From Trichodelitschia bisporula (lineage: Eukaryota > Ascomycota > Dothideomycetes > Phaeotrichales > Phaeotrichaceae), in the NCBI GenBank assembly GCA_010356995.1, contig ML996701.1, positions 153,952 through 217,951 of the forward strand: a stretch of DNA of 64,000 bases. Direction: 5' to 3'. Made by a program: the position numbers and the translations under genes. Under the pieces are notes generated by a model. The model saw only the letters and a program-made list of their open reading frames with translations. It was not told the DNA's origin and ran no database searches. This document shows positions 45,816 through 56,724 of this stretch, in pieces; positions within the stretch are counted from its first letter, which is position 1; each line of letters opens with the position of its first letter.

Positions 45816-48687
45816 TTTGCTTTGTGTGGGTTGAGGTTGGTAATGAGTGCGTGTGGTAGGGAGTGAGTGTGCTGGGTTGGGGTGTGGTGTTGAGGGCGAG
45901 GCTGGTGGTCAAATAGCTTAGTGCCCGCGCTGGCCAAGCAAGTCTTCGGATGGGATGTTTCGTGCTTCGGGATATTTTTGATTTACCATGACGTCCCTGA
46001 AATATCGCTTCCAGCGCGGGATCTGGCAATGGATGTGGGAGGTTGTAATCCGAGGAAGGCGAGGCTGAGATGAATGGGCATGGGCCAATCGCGACGCTCG
46101 TGGTGAATTCCAAGAACTGGGTCGGCTGATTCGATACATCATAGAGTGATGCCAGTGGTTCAGGAGAGTACAAGCGATATTGTTTTGGTGTTTGGGAGAG
46201 AGTGGAGCGGTTGCCATCGGGCGATCGGTGCTGTTCCGTAAAGGGCGGTTTTGTGGGGAAGCATGATTGGGGCAGTAGGAATTAGGTTGAGGATAGAGGT
46301 CTTGGTAGATTACCAGATCGCTACAGGGCAAGACCGGGAACATGTACTCGGAATAGGGTGAATTGTTGGTGGTTACAGTGTCGAGTTTGGTTAAAGGTCT
46401 GCGGATTACAGGCTCGGCCGATGACAGTTGATTGCGAGGAGTTAGCTCAGCCGAGGGAATAGAGTGCCGCCTTATGTCCTGATCAGCAATGAACTGCGAG
46501 GTCGGAAATATGACGGATGCCCAGAGTTGTATCGAACACGGGTATGTGAGAGAGGTCATATCCAAAGCGGACAGTTAGTGTTGAGTTCACAAGGTTGCTT
46601 TCAACATTGTCCGTCGTTGCTGCTGGCCAACAGCAATAAGAAACCACGCAAGAAACAAGCATGCCGTGTATCGCCATGGCTTCTCGGTGTTTCCAGCTGG
46701 TACAGCTTCTATTCATGGACTGACGTCTTGTTCCCTATTCATTGGGATCGTTGTATCGGATATAAGGTCCAGCCTTGCCCCTGCGGATTCATATCACATT
46801 CTGACGTTGATGTACCTTTCCGCAAGGCTGCAACCGGGGGGCCATCCGTGGAAAATCTATCTGAATTCCAGATTAGCATTTGCACTATGGAACGGGCATG
46901 AGCCTTGCGTTGATCTATTCCATGCCTTCCATATAACGATCAATGTACTTCTGTCGATCGCGATTTCAAACAGGAAAACTCTTTTTCAACTCCATTTCGC
47001 TTTGATGAGAGGTCACTGGACATTGCCGGGAATTCCGGATAAAGAGGCAAGGCAGCTACCTGTTCCGGCTCGTAGTAGTGTTCTTGCACGTGCTTCCGAC
47101 CAAGGTCGAATGTCTGATGCGACTCAACATCAAACCAGCAGACAACCATTCGTCACGGGGAGCTCTCTTACCTTACCAACTTCAATCAAGGCCAGATCCT
47201 CAAATTCCCCGCAACAAGGCTAACTCTCGTCCGTCTCAGCCCCAACCCTTCCATTCACCCTTTCACTCCCCTTTCGAAACGTAAACATCCCACCGACCAA
47301 ACATCCGCAACCCTACGAAGTTATTCCGACCACACAAACCTTAAAGCCCCTATCAAGAGCCGTTCTACATTACATAAACCCTCCCGGCACTGCTAACTGA
47401 CAACTGCCGCACTAACCCCGGGTGCCATCAACCCGCGACCCGCATCCCTGCCCGCCTCCCGGTCCGCCACCCGCCCCCATGCCAACGACAGCCAGCCCTG
47501 CGCCAGCACCAACGGCGGAGAAATACGAACTAGGAACGGCATTAGAAACAACGAGAAACCAGCCTCCGGGACACGGGTTCGCCCGTCCTCCCGCTCGTCA
47601 TCGGCCATAATTCCCCGATGTCCGACTCTGTACCCCGGATGCTCTGCTGATGAGGCGCCCAGTGTACGAGAGTCTTGGACTTTGACTCGCAGCTCCTGGC
47701 TGTCCAGTTTAGTAACTGTCCACGAGGGATGCCCGGCAGATCGTCGGTCGCCCGTTGAGGCGCATGTTCCGAGGTCGGCCGACGCAGGACGTCGGTGCTG
47801 ACGGTTGCGGTCCCTGCATGGCGGTGGGCGGGAAGCGGTCGACGACGGCGTGATCCGGACGGTAGAACGTTTGTCAGGCACGTTAGTTCGTATTTCACAA
47901 GATATAAGCATACCAAGCCTGCTAGCCAGACACATGGGGCGCGCGTGGTACCTCATAGCGCGACATTGTGGTGGCCGAGATGCATATAGAAAAAACACCG
48001 ATGAGATTTGCGGCTGACGGAAGGAGCCGCGAGTAGGGCCCGCTTGAACTTGCCAAAACTTGGCATGTCTATTGCACTCATCCTTGCCGGTTATGCATAT
48101 TTCTGCCTCATGAACAAGTTTCTAACCCTCGCCTGGACTCGCTGTTTAACCGGCCCCGGTCACCCCCGTCTGATGTATGTTTGCCTCCAGGGGCCAGTCT
48201 GCCTGACAGGCACTGAGGCGGATCTGTGGGGTTTCCCCAGGCCTGCGCGCAACATGGGAGATTTGGAAAACAGTGATCAAATGCCGCTTAGCAGCTCCCG
48301 GGGGTTAGTGGGAAGCGTAGAGGTGGAAAGAAGGGCGGTAAGGATTCGATGGCCTAGTTTCATAAGGAATCTACTCAATTCAGTGGTTATAGAGCATGAA
48401 GAACTAGGATATACGGGATGTGGCAACAACCCTAGACTATGGCTCCTGCACGCCAGGGATAGAAGCCACTGCGCCCAAAAATGCAGCCAAAAATGCAACT
48501 AGTTCACGCTGACAGTTGCAGGGCCATCACGGCAGACTGCGTAGTACCAGGGCAAAGACAGGATGCAGGAGACGACCGCGGTGGAAAACACCAAGAAAAA
48601 GTCAAAACCGAACAACCGCAACTACCGCAACTACCAAAACCTCCTGGAGGGGATTCAATCTCGACAGTCAGAGAACCCGGCCATAGA
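45816..48687. other. Intergenic region without recognised genes
   Basis: About 2.9 kb. The first 100 nt form the leader of the CFEM gene (C/A-rich on the transcript strand). Several 100-200-codon frames exist on both strands, but none has a motif, signal peptide or splice continuation. The last part lies 3' of the monooxygenase gene. Confidence 0.5.
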
Positions 48688-50996
48688 CTATGCACGACTG
48701 CCGATGGTGAAGTCACCAAGTAAGTCGAAAAAAGCCCTCAGTTTCGACCGCAGCTCCGAGTTTTGCGCCCTGAGAGCTTCATTCTCCCGGCGCAAGTCCA
48801 TGCAGGCAAGCTCCAGCGCCAGGGGGGAGGCCGCTTCTCGTGTCCATCGGCCATCATGGGAAAGGAAAATTTCGCCGCTCGGGACATGCTGTCTCATATC
48901 GTCCAGACTGGGCTCTGGGGTCCTGTAGCTGCTGTGACCGCCAGAATGTGGCGTGTTTGTCCCTTCCATCATCTCCGCAAACTGGATCCGACCGTCTGGA
49001 ACCCCGCCAAAGGCAAACGGTCCATCATCCTCGCGCCCACTGTGGTCTCTAGCATGACTGTAGCCACCGTTCGCATGACCATTGGTGTGTCCATTCGTGA
49101 GACTGTCGGTATTGTCACTCGTGTTCACAATGGCGTGACCGTCAACGTTCGGGCGAGAGTCTTTGTCGCCGGTTTCTGTCCTCTGGCTCGAAGCACTATG
49201 GCGACCGGCGTTTTCGGAACTATGCGCCGGCTCTAGCACTGCCACTTGCTCCTGAGAGCGGCTCCGAGATGTCATTTCGCCAGGATGCGGTTGGACAGCA
49301 GGTGCCTCCTTGACTCGTTCTTCGGGCGTGGTGCTATGGCAGTCTGCGAAAAAGTTTGCCTTCCCATATCCAACACGGAGCATGGGTGTGCTGCTCAGCG
49401 ACTCCCAGTGGTGCATCAGCAAACCCCACTGAGATGATATCTTGATTTCCTGGCTACCGCGCTCAAATACTTCCGACCCATACTCGGTGATCGCGTGAGA
49501 TAGTGACTTCTCGTGTCCCTTGACGGCAAGAATGGCGTTCACATATCTGCCAGCGTCTTCCATACAGTTATTGAGGCCCTGAGCGCGAAAGGGCATCATC
49601 GGATGCGCAGCATCGCCTGCAAGTGTGGCCTTGCCGTTCCAGTTCGGCCACAGGACGGGATCTTTCCAATAGCGAATGCGATCGGGCGGGATGTCAGTAT
49701 CATCAGGGAGCCACAAGACTGCCGAGCGCCAGGGTTCAGCAAACGTTGATGCGCGCTCCCTGAACTGCCTCAACCGCTCCTTGTTCGGCTTTGGGTGCTG
49801 TGCATCGCCCCATACGGTGAAGAGGCACTGGATCTTCCAGTCCTCGGGATGCTCCAAGTTTGGAACGTCAACCAAGGTCACCAGAAACAAGTACGGATGT
49901 TCTGGATGTATCGCAAACTTCGCTACGGGATCCAATGTGCCCCGTATGAAACGCGCCTGTTCAGCAGTGTACTTTTGGCAGACTTAATAGTCAGTATCAA
50001 AAACTGCCTTTCAAAGCATGCTCACTGTTGACAACAGTGCAAGGCGCAACCGACAACGCTGCTTTCTCCCATCCAAGAAGGATTTCGCGCCCTACACCTT
50101 GGACTAAAAGATGTCAAATTGACAATCATTGGTGGTATCGGTACACTCACTGCCATCGCAGCATACGACCGTCGTTCCAGAAACGAAGGCTCCATTTCTA
50201 AAGTGCACGGTTACGCCCGCGTCGTTCTCCTCGATCTTGGTGGCAGCCTTGTCGAACTACAGGGGTTAGCAACTGTCAAGTCGTGGTGTTCGGGTTCGCT
50301 CACTTGGATGTCGACGCCTTCGGAAAACAGCTTTCGCATCTTGAGCCGACTGACGCGACTAGCCGTGCCCCCGGGAATTTTCACTATCAGCTCGGCACTT
50401 TGGCCATTGTACAATGGGAGCCAGTCATCTCTGTCCGGTCCGGGGTGGTCGTGCGGATCCGACCTGATCTCGTCGAACCGTGCTCTCAGCTGCTCCGGCA
50501 GCGTATTTTTGATGGAATCGACATCCCTGGCGAGCGACATAGACCAGTCGCGGTGGCGACTCCAGTACGTATCGGCATTTTCGCGTTCGTGAATAGAGAA
50601 AGGGATGCCGTTCTGTAGCAATCAGACGTTAGCGTCATCGCAATTCTACCTAAGGAGACAGTGGATGTGCTGGTTGCGGGGTCCGGCAACAAGTAACTCC
50701 GAGCGGAAGTGCAACCTCACACCCCGGGCTTGCTGAGGCATCATTACTTTTCCTACAGGTTTGAAGGAGTGTTCCGTCTTCCAAGCTCTATGAGAAAGCC
50801 GAAAGAGGAGTGCGAATTCGTACCTTTTTGAGGCCCTGGGCGATGAGGAGTCCAGTCTGTAGAGGAGTTAGCAATCAGTCCTTCACAGTACAGCATCAGG
50901 GACCCTTACAGTTCCGGCGCCCAAGATAATGACATGTAGGTTGTCGCCTGTCACGGCCCCGGTCTGTTGAGATCGATGGAAGGATTTGCGCGGCAT
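48688..50996 (-). CDS. FAD-dependent monooxygenase with a long C-terminal extension
   Basis: There are six exons: 50996-50910, 50856-50824, 50612-50304, 50256-50151, 50103-50026 and 49982-48688, giving 635 aa. All five introns are GT-AG (53, 211, 47, 47 and 43 nt). The spliced start carries LHVIILGAGTTGLLIAQGLK, with the FAD-binding GxGxxG at 26-31. Exon 3 has IPFSIHERE and the SRLKMRKLFSEGVDIQ region. Exons 4-5 supply VVCCDGIQGVGREILL, a DG motif. Exon 6 has LAGDAAHPMMPFRAQGLNNC, the GD motif with Asp328. This is the salicylate/PHBH-like (FAD_binding_3) arrangement. From about residue 430 the protein runs on for about 200 residues rich in Ser/Asn/Gly/His (NGHTNGHANGG). It ends in a coiled-coil-like LRRENEALRAQNSELRSKLR. 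Such an extension is unusual. The substrate is unknown; an aromatic compound is plausible. Confidence 0.87.
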
Positions 50997-53900
50997 AGAG
51001 ATGGAGGCTCTCCAAGGCGAACGCGTCAAAAATATGGATTTGTATGGTGAGATGCGGGGACAGGTCGTCTAGGTGAGGAATAGGGAGTTGAGTTTACAAG
51101 TAAAGATCAGCTTTGTGGCAGACTCGATCAGGGGTTGCATTGTGTTCGCAAGAAATAAGCTGTCATCGTGGTCCACAGTTGCAACTGTCTGGCGAAGAAG
51201 GGAGGAACGGATGGGAAGGCAGACGAGCACGCTTCACAGTGCGTGTTGGGTTCTCGCTCTTGTTGGCACAACGCAAGGCTCTGCAAGACCATTGGAGACC
51301 ATTGGAGTGGCCACTAGCTAGCTAGCTAGTCCTCCCTTTGCGTGATTACTGCCGCGAGCCATGGAAATCAGCATACTGGCATCCAAGAGTCCAAGTAACG
51401 GTCATCAATAGCAATTGCGCTACGATGAACCCTCTGGCCGACTTGAGGTCCATATTTTGGTAAATTTGCATTCCCCAGACTTATCTTTCCGTCCGACAAT
51501 ACCATGGGCTCGACGGTGGTCCCACAAAAAAGACTACCGGTCAGTGGCGGCTGCCCTTCAATCAAGACAGAACTGGCGGTCGTGATGAGCTAAGCGTTGA
51601 ATGTAGTCGTGGAAGGTCACGCCGACATAGGACAGTGTTGATACCGACTGGGCCAGCGAGGCAGCGATGGGGCTGGTGCCTATCTGACGTCATTGAGCGT
51701 GTGAGCACCGAACTTATAATGCGTCCCCAATTTACCCATATCCTCCAGGCTATGAATACAACAGTCAAGATCATTTGGCGAACCCTAATGCCATCCCTCT
51801 TCAACGTTAGAGAAAGCTATCCCCAATCAACGTTGACCAGCGCGTTCTGCAGCGTCAGAGAAGCTCGTGTGATAACCTTCGGGGACTTCACGACGACATG
51901 CAGATGGCTGACCGTGACAATCCCGCTCGGGCCGTTACCATTTCCAGTCATGCAAGTAAGGTTAACTGAGCACCAGAGGTTTGTATGCGCGGCACGGTAG
52001 GTTTGAGCCGGCCTGGACCTCGGCTACAAAGTGCAAGAGCGGGAGGTGCTCTTCTTGCTCCCCTACCATCCAGCTTCCATGTCGCAATGGAGTTGTCCGG
52101 TTGTCTGGTGTAGCCGATACGTCTCCACCTAGGAGTATCATGTCGCAATCGCCGCCGTTTCGCAAATCTAACCCGATAGGCCACTTTGAATTGTTGGCGC
52201 TTTCAGTGATAAAGAAGGACACATCATAGGCGGAGTCGAGGACGAAAGTTCGAAGTTCAGTTAAGGTGGACGGCCAAGATATGCTTAGTCATGGTGTCTC
52301 TTTTCAAAATGTAGCGTGCACTTGGAGGCAGGGATCAACAAGTGCCGTCTCGTCCCGAACTCCTCGTGCCCCTCATCACTTGCACCATCGCAACATGCTC
52401 ACTACATCCGTACTACCCACCGTCTTCCGGCCGAAGCTGAATCGCAGCATCTCCGAGCTATTTCGCACGGCCCAGACTGCATAATCCGACAATCTTGAAT
52501 TCACCCCCATCTCTTTTGACGCGAGAAAATGCCTGCATAGCTTGTGGCTTGGACGCTGTCGATCGTCATTACCGCACCACCCACCCCGCCTCGACAGGCT
52601 TCCAAACCAGGCATGGATTGCGATGCCGGATCTCGGGTTCACGACTCAAGCTCCAGCTTAGCTCCGCGGAGTAAGCTCCTCCGCTCAGCGCTCTCTGGTT
52701 ATTTTGATCCTTCGCCTACATAGCTACAGTAGGCTAGACGTCGTGTACTACCGTACCTGGAGGCCAGGCCATCATCAACAAAAAAACTCCACCATACCTT
52801 GCCATAATCACGTCTCATCTGATTGCAGTAAAACGGGTTATGCAACATCGTAACGCCACTTCCGAATGCCCCGCCTTTCGTCGTCTTCCCGAGGATGTCA
52901 GTTCGACACGGCTTTGCTGGCTGTTTTGCAACCGCCTTGGGGCAACGACAAACGCACCGAGCCCCCATGGCAGCCCTCTAGCCCTAGACGTAGTCACAGT
53001 GGTACGTTGCCGTATGTCTACCGGAACTGGGCCGATGTTGCTAGGGCTCGAGTGGCCTCTTCCGTAGCCATCCAAGACAAGCACGGTCCAGAAAACGGCC
53101 GTATGATGTCCAGTACGAGGTATCCAGCAGTGGAAGCTCGGCCTATTGGGGTTTCTGGCCATTTCTCTGCTACTGGGCCGTAGCGCAGGCAGCCGCAACT
53201 CCGGTTCTAGGACTTCGATCCTCGACGTCTTATGAAATCCTTGTATAGCCCGTAATATTTCACAGCCCCCAGCGTCGTCGATTCCTTTGCTCTTCTATGT
53301 AACTTCTGGCAAGCCACCCCCAAAGGTCCCATTACCACGAGTCTCGACTGCCGTCTCCTCCGGGCTCATCGTTGCAGCCGCAGCCATGATATGCACTCCC
53401 TTCGAGGGTCAAGCATCACTGCATTGCGGCTGACCAGGTTTCGAACCCCTGTTCTTTTCGGTACGCCTTGCCGTGAGCAATTCAAGGCCACCAAGACAGT
53501 CATGATGGCCGCCGCAGTCCGAACATGTCCGGTCGGGCGCTTACTGTGAGGAGGTGTCCCGAGCTCTCGGAACATCGTATTCCCAGCATGTCGAAGCAGA
53601 CGACACTAACAGATGATGCAGGTACTAGACCGCCTCAGCCAGCCATCTAGTCACCCGAAGCGCAGGTGTCCGTTTCGAGGTCACGCTCAGGATGCTATCT
53701 ACGAAGGCAGCACCCGGAAGCCTTCTCAGCTCGCGCCACAAACACAATCCCTCGAGGGTCGCTGAGCACTAGCAACCATCGGGTCGGGTTCTAGAAGACG
53801 TTTGAAGGTTCCCACTCATCTCTTTCCTCCTGCAGGAGGAGCCTTCCATGACTAAGTTCGAGGCATACAAGTACCCTGCGTTGCTAGACCTCTCCACAGT

Positions 53901-54337
53901 CGGCCTCAAGGACCTTGATGTCGATCATCCGGTCCATCGAGCGCTTTCTCTGAGCTATACTGCTGGTATGAAGTATTTTTACCATTATGCCAATGTGCCC
54001 CTGCCTGGGTCCCTTGGCAGCGGGGAATTTGCCATCGTATTCTTCGGCATCTGAACACAGCCCTCTGTGTCTCAGCAGCGGACTTCACCTCGCCTAGAGC
54101 CGCCGTCGACGGCACCATGGAGGACTCGAGCACCAGTGTCGTGGTATGCATGGCCTGGTGGCTTGATCCCTCCCTCGCTGTCCCAGGCGGGCCGTTGGGG
54201 GGGTGCGGTAGGGGGATGGTGTGTCTATAAAAGTTGGTCGATTTCTCGTGGGAAAGACAGTATACGCTCTTTGTGCTTTGCTAACAGAGTTCGACCCTAT
54301 TCTGATCACCTCTTCCCTTCTCGTTCTCTCTCTCACG
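50997..54337. other. Intergenic region upstream of the monooxygenase and laccase genes
   Basis: About 3.3 kb between divergent genes. No gene is recognised. A GCTAGCTAGCTAG run lies near 51315. A 68-codon frame at 53848-54054 has no motif. The right end holds the laccase TATA box. Confidence 0.5.
54226..54232 (+). promoter_or_regulatory. TATA box of the laccase gene
   Basis: TATAAAA at 54226-54232, 106 nt before the laccase ATG, followed by a C/T-rich leader (TCTCGTTCTCTCTCTCACG). Strong TATA boxes are typical of inducible fungal secreted-enzyme genes. Confidence 0.75.
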
Positions 54338-56107
54338 ATGGTTTTACCCTCCATTTGGCGCCTGGCGGCTCTCGGATGGGCAGCACAGGTCGCCGGCCTT
54401 CCTTCAAATGTTCAGAGTGGAAGCCTCAACACGAGGCAAGCTTGCACGAACACCCCTACGACCAGAAACTGTTGGTCAAACGGGTTCAGTTCCAGCACCG
54501 ACATCACCACCGACTGGCCCAAGACTGGCCAAACCAACACGTACGACCTACGCATCACCAATACCACCTGCAGCCCTGATGGGCATTCCACGAAGATGTG
54601 CCAGCTCATCAACGGCCAATACCCTGGACCCACCATCCGTGCCAATTGGGGCGACCGCCTTCGGATTGTCGTGCACAACGATATGCCGGACAACGGTACA
54701 AGCATCCACTGGCACGGCTTCCGCCAGCTGAACACGTGCCAGAATGATGGTACTAACGGCATCACCGAATGTCCCATTGCCCCGGGGTCGACCAAGACTT
54801 ACGAATTCGTTGCCACCCAGTACGGCACCACCTGGTACCACAGCCACCACTCGGCGCAGTATGGAGAAGGCGTCGTTGGAACGGTCATCATCGACGGCCC
54901 CACGACTGCCAACTACGATGTCGACCTCGGTACCCTTCCGCTGACTGACTGGTACTACAACCAGACATGGATGCTGCTGTCAAGAGTCGTCAACTTTGGT
55001 GCCGTCCCACAGCCTGATACCATCCTTGTCAACGGCACGATGGTCGACGGCGCCGGAAACGGCCACTACCAGACCCTAAACGTCCAAACGGGAAAGAAGT
55101 ACAAATTCCGACTTATCAACACATCTGTCGATCAGCAGCTTCACGTTTCGCTAGACAACCACCCGTTCACCGTCGTCGCGGCCGACTTTGTTGCCATCAA
55201 GCCATTCAATACGACTGACCTGATGATTGGAATTGGCCAACGGTACGAAGTCATCATCACCGCAGACCAAGCGGTCGACAACTACTGGCTGCGTGTCACC
55301 TCTGGAACTCAGTGCAATGGTGCCCCAAGGATTTACGGGAACACGAGCTTGGTCGTCGGCGGTATTCTCCACTACGAAGGCGCATCATCCAGTAATCCGA
55401 CGTCGACCAGCTTCAATATCAGTACCGATTGTCTCGACGAATCATTTGAGCCATTCGTCGAGCACACTGTCCCGTCCGACACATTCGCCTCCCAGCTCGG
55501 AGAACTTGACCTCTCTTTCGACAGGACCATCATCCGCTGGAGCATCGACGGATCACCTATCGACGTCGACTGGGAGCGCCCGACGCTCGACTACGTGCAG
55601 GACAACGACACGGCGTACACAACAAGCATGCGCGTTTTTGAAATGACGCAACCCAACGCCTGGTACTTCTGGGTGATCCGCAACTTTGATGGGATCCCCA
55701 TCCCGCACCCTATCCACCTCCACGGCCACGATTTCTACAAGCTCGGCTCGGGCACTGGCGACTTCCCGGGCACCATCTCCGCCCTCGACTTTGACAACCC
55801 GATCCGCCGCGATGTGGCCATGCTCCCGGCCCGGGGCTGGCTCGTAATCGCCATGCCGGCCGACAATCCCGGCGCCTGGCTCTGCCACTGCCACATCGCC
55901 TGGCACGTGTCCCAAGGCTTCGGACTGCAGTTTCTGGAGCGTAAGCAGGATATTCTGGGTGCTATAGGCAGCCTCGATAGCATGAACGAGGGTTGCATTG
56001 AGTGGGAGAGGTACTGGGATAGCCCCAACCGGCCATACAAGAAGGAGGACTCGGGGCTGCGTTCTGTAGGCCCCACAGACATTTCTGGTCCTGGAGCCGG
56101 CGTTTAA
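54338..56107 (+). CDS. Secreted laccase (ascomycete-type multicopper oxidase)
   Basis: A single exon of 589 aa. A signal peptide (MVLPSIWRLAALGWAAQVAG) and a short propeptide precede the mature start near ACTNTPTTRNCWS. The four copper signatures are present: HWHG (124-127), WYHSHHS (166-172), HPIHLHGHDF (457-466) and HCHIAWHVSQGF (517-528). C518 is the T1 cysteine. The axial position ten residues later is Phe528, where ascomycete laccases usually have Leu. The C-terminus KKEDSGL is followed by 15 residues, matching the ascomycete laccase processing site after DSGL. Many N-x-S/T sites suggest glycosylation. Laccases oxidise phenols extracellularly with reduction of O2 to water. The gene is in tandem with the acyl-CoA ligase gene, 617 bp apart. 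The chosen ATG lies after the TATA box and leader. Confidence 0.95.
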   Translation: MVLPSIWRLAALGWAAQVAGLPSNVQSGSLNTRQACTNTPTTRNCWSNGFSSSTDITTDWPKTGQTNTYDLRITNTTCSPDGHSTKMCQLINGQYPGPTIRANWGDRLRIVVHNDMPDNGTSIHWHGFRQLNTCQNDGTNGITECPIAPGSTKTYEFVATQYGTTWYHSHHSAQYGEGVVGTVIIDGPTTANYDVDLGTLPLTDWYYNQTWMLLSRVVNFGAVPQPDTILVNGTMVDGAGNGHYQTLNVQTGKKYKFRLINTSVDQQLHVSLDNHPFTVVAADFVAIKPFNTTDLMIGIGQRYEVIITADQAVDNYWLRVTSGTQCNGAPRIYGNTSLVVGGILHYEGASSSNPTSTSFNISTDCLDESFEPFVEHTVPSDTFASQLGELDLSFDRTIIRWSIDGSPIDVDWERPTLDYVQDNDTAYTTSMRVFEMTQPNAWYFWVIRNFDGIPIPHPIHLHGHDFYKLGSGTGDFPGTISALDFDNPIRRDVAMLPARGWLVIAMPADNPGAWLCHCHIAWHVSQGFGLQFLERKQDILGAIGSLDSMNEGCIEWERYWDSPNRPYKKEDSGLRSVGPTDISGPGAGV

Positions 56108-56724
56108 GTTGCCTGGAGATCAATTTCACCGATCATACTGAGGCTGAACTCCCGGAGGCCAGTGCAACTGAAGGCGGCTTTAAGCCGCATTAGGCGATAT
56201 CATCATGGTACGACAAGTTTCAGACCACTCACACCGACTAAGCAACATTACTGCCTCATTGTGCTTTAACGTTTAATCTTGTTTGGCGTTGTCTCTTCAC
56301 TTTTACCGTATATATCCGTTCGAGCTTCAATCTCTTGTCAGTCGCTACTAAAAACATAATAACTGTTGCTTTTGAGGCGTACTTTGGCATTGACCGAATT
56401 GCATTGCCGCTGTTGTGTTGTCTCTTTGGGTGGCTGACGGAGAACGTTCGCCTTGATTTGCCCCACCTCCCCACACCCCGCACTCTCGCCCCCAGCCCCA
56501 TGCAACTCTGCCATCCCCGCCACATGTAAGGCGGCGCTAACAGCTTGAGCTCCAGTTACCCCACACGCCGATCGAGTTATTACGAACGCCATCCCGAGGC
56601 TCATGGCGTCCAACATGATTACCTCCATGGCTCATGTCATCTTAAGGCCGGCACACCCGCCTCGAGGCGACCCAAAAGCGTCGCGTCTCCCTTCCTTCAC
56701 ATCTCACCCTCCTCGTCCTGCAAA
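56108..56724 (+). other. Spacer between the laccase and acyl-CoA ligase genes
   Basis: About 0.6 kb. It holds the laccase 3' region and the C/A-rich leader of the ligase gene. No gene is recognised. Confidence 0.5.

Noticed and set aside
47393-47998. 201-codon minus-strand frame, with a more protein-like 3' third
   Set aside because: No motif, no membrane topology I trust and no splice partner; most of it is compositionally atypical for coding sequence.
53425-53460. GGTTTCGAACCCC, resembling a tRNA T-arm
   Set aside because: The stem does not pair properly and no matching acceptor, D or anticodon arms surround it.
53848-54054. 68-codon frame upstream of the laccase gene
   Set aside because: No recognisable motif, and it ends before the laccase promoter; probably chance.
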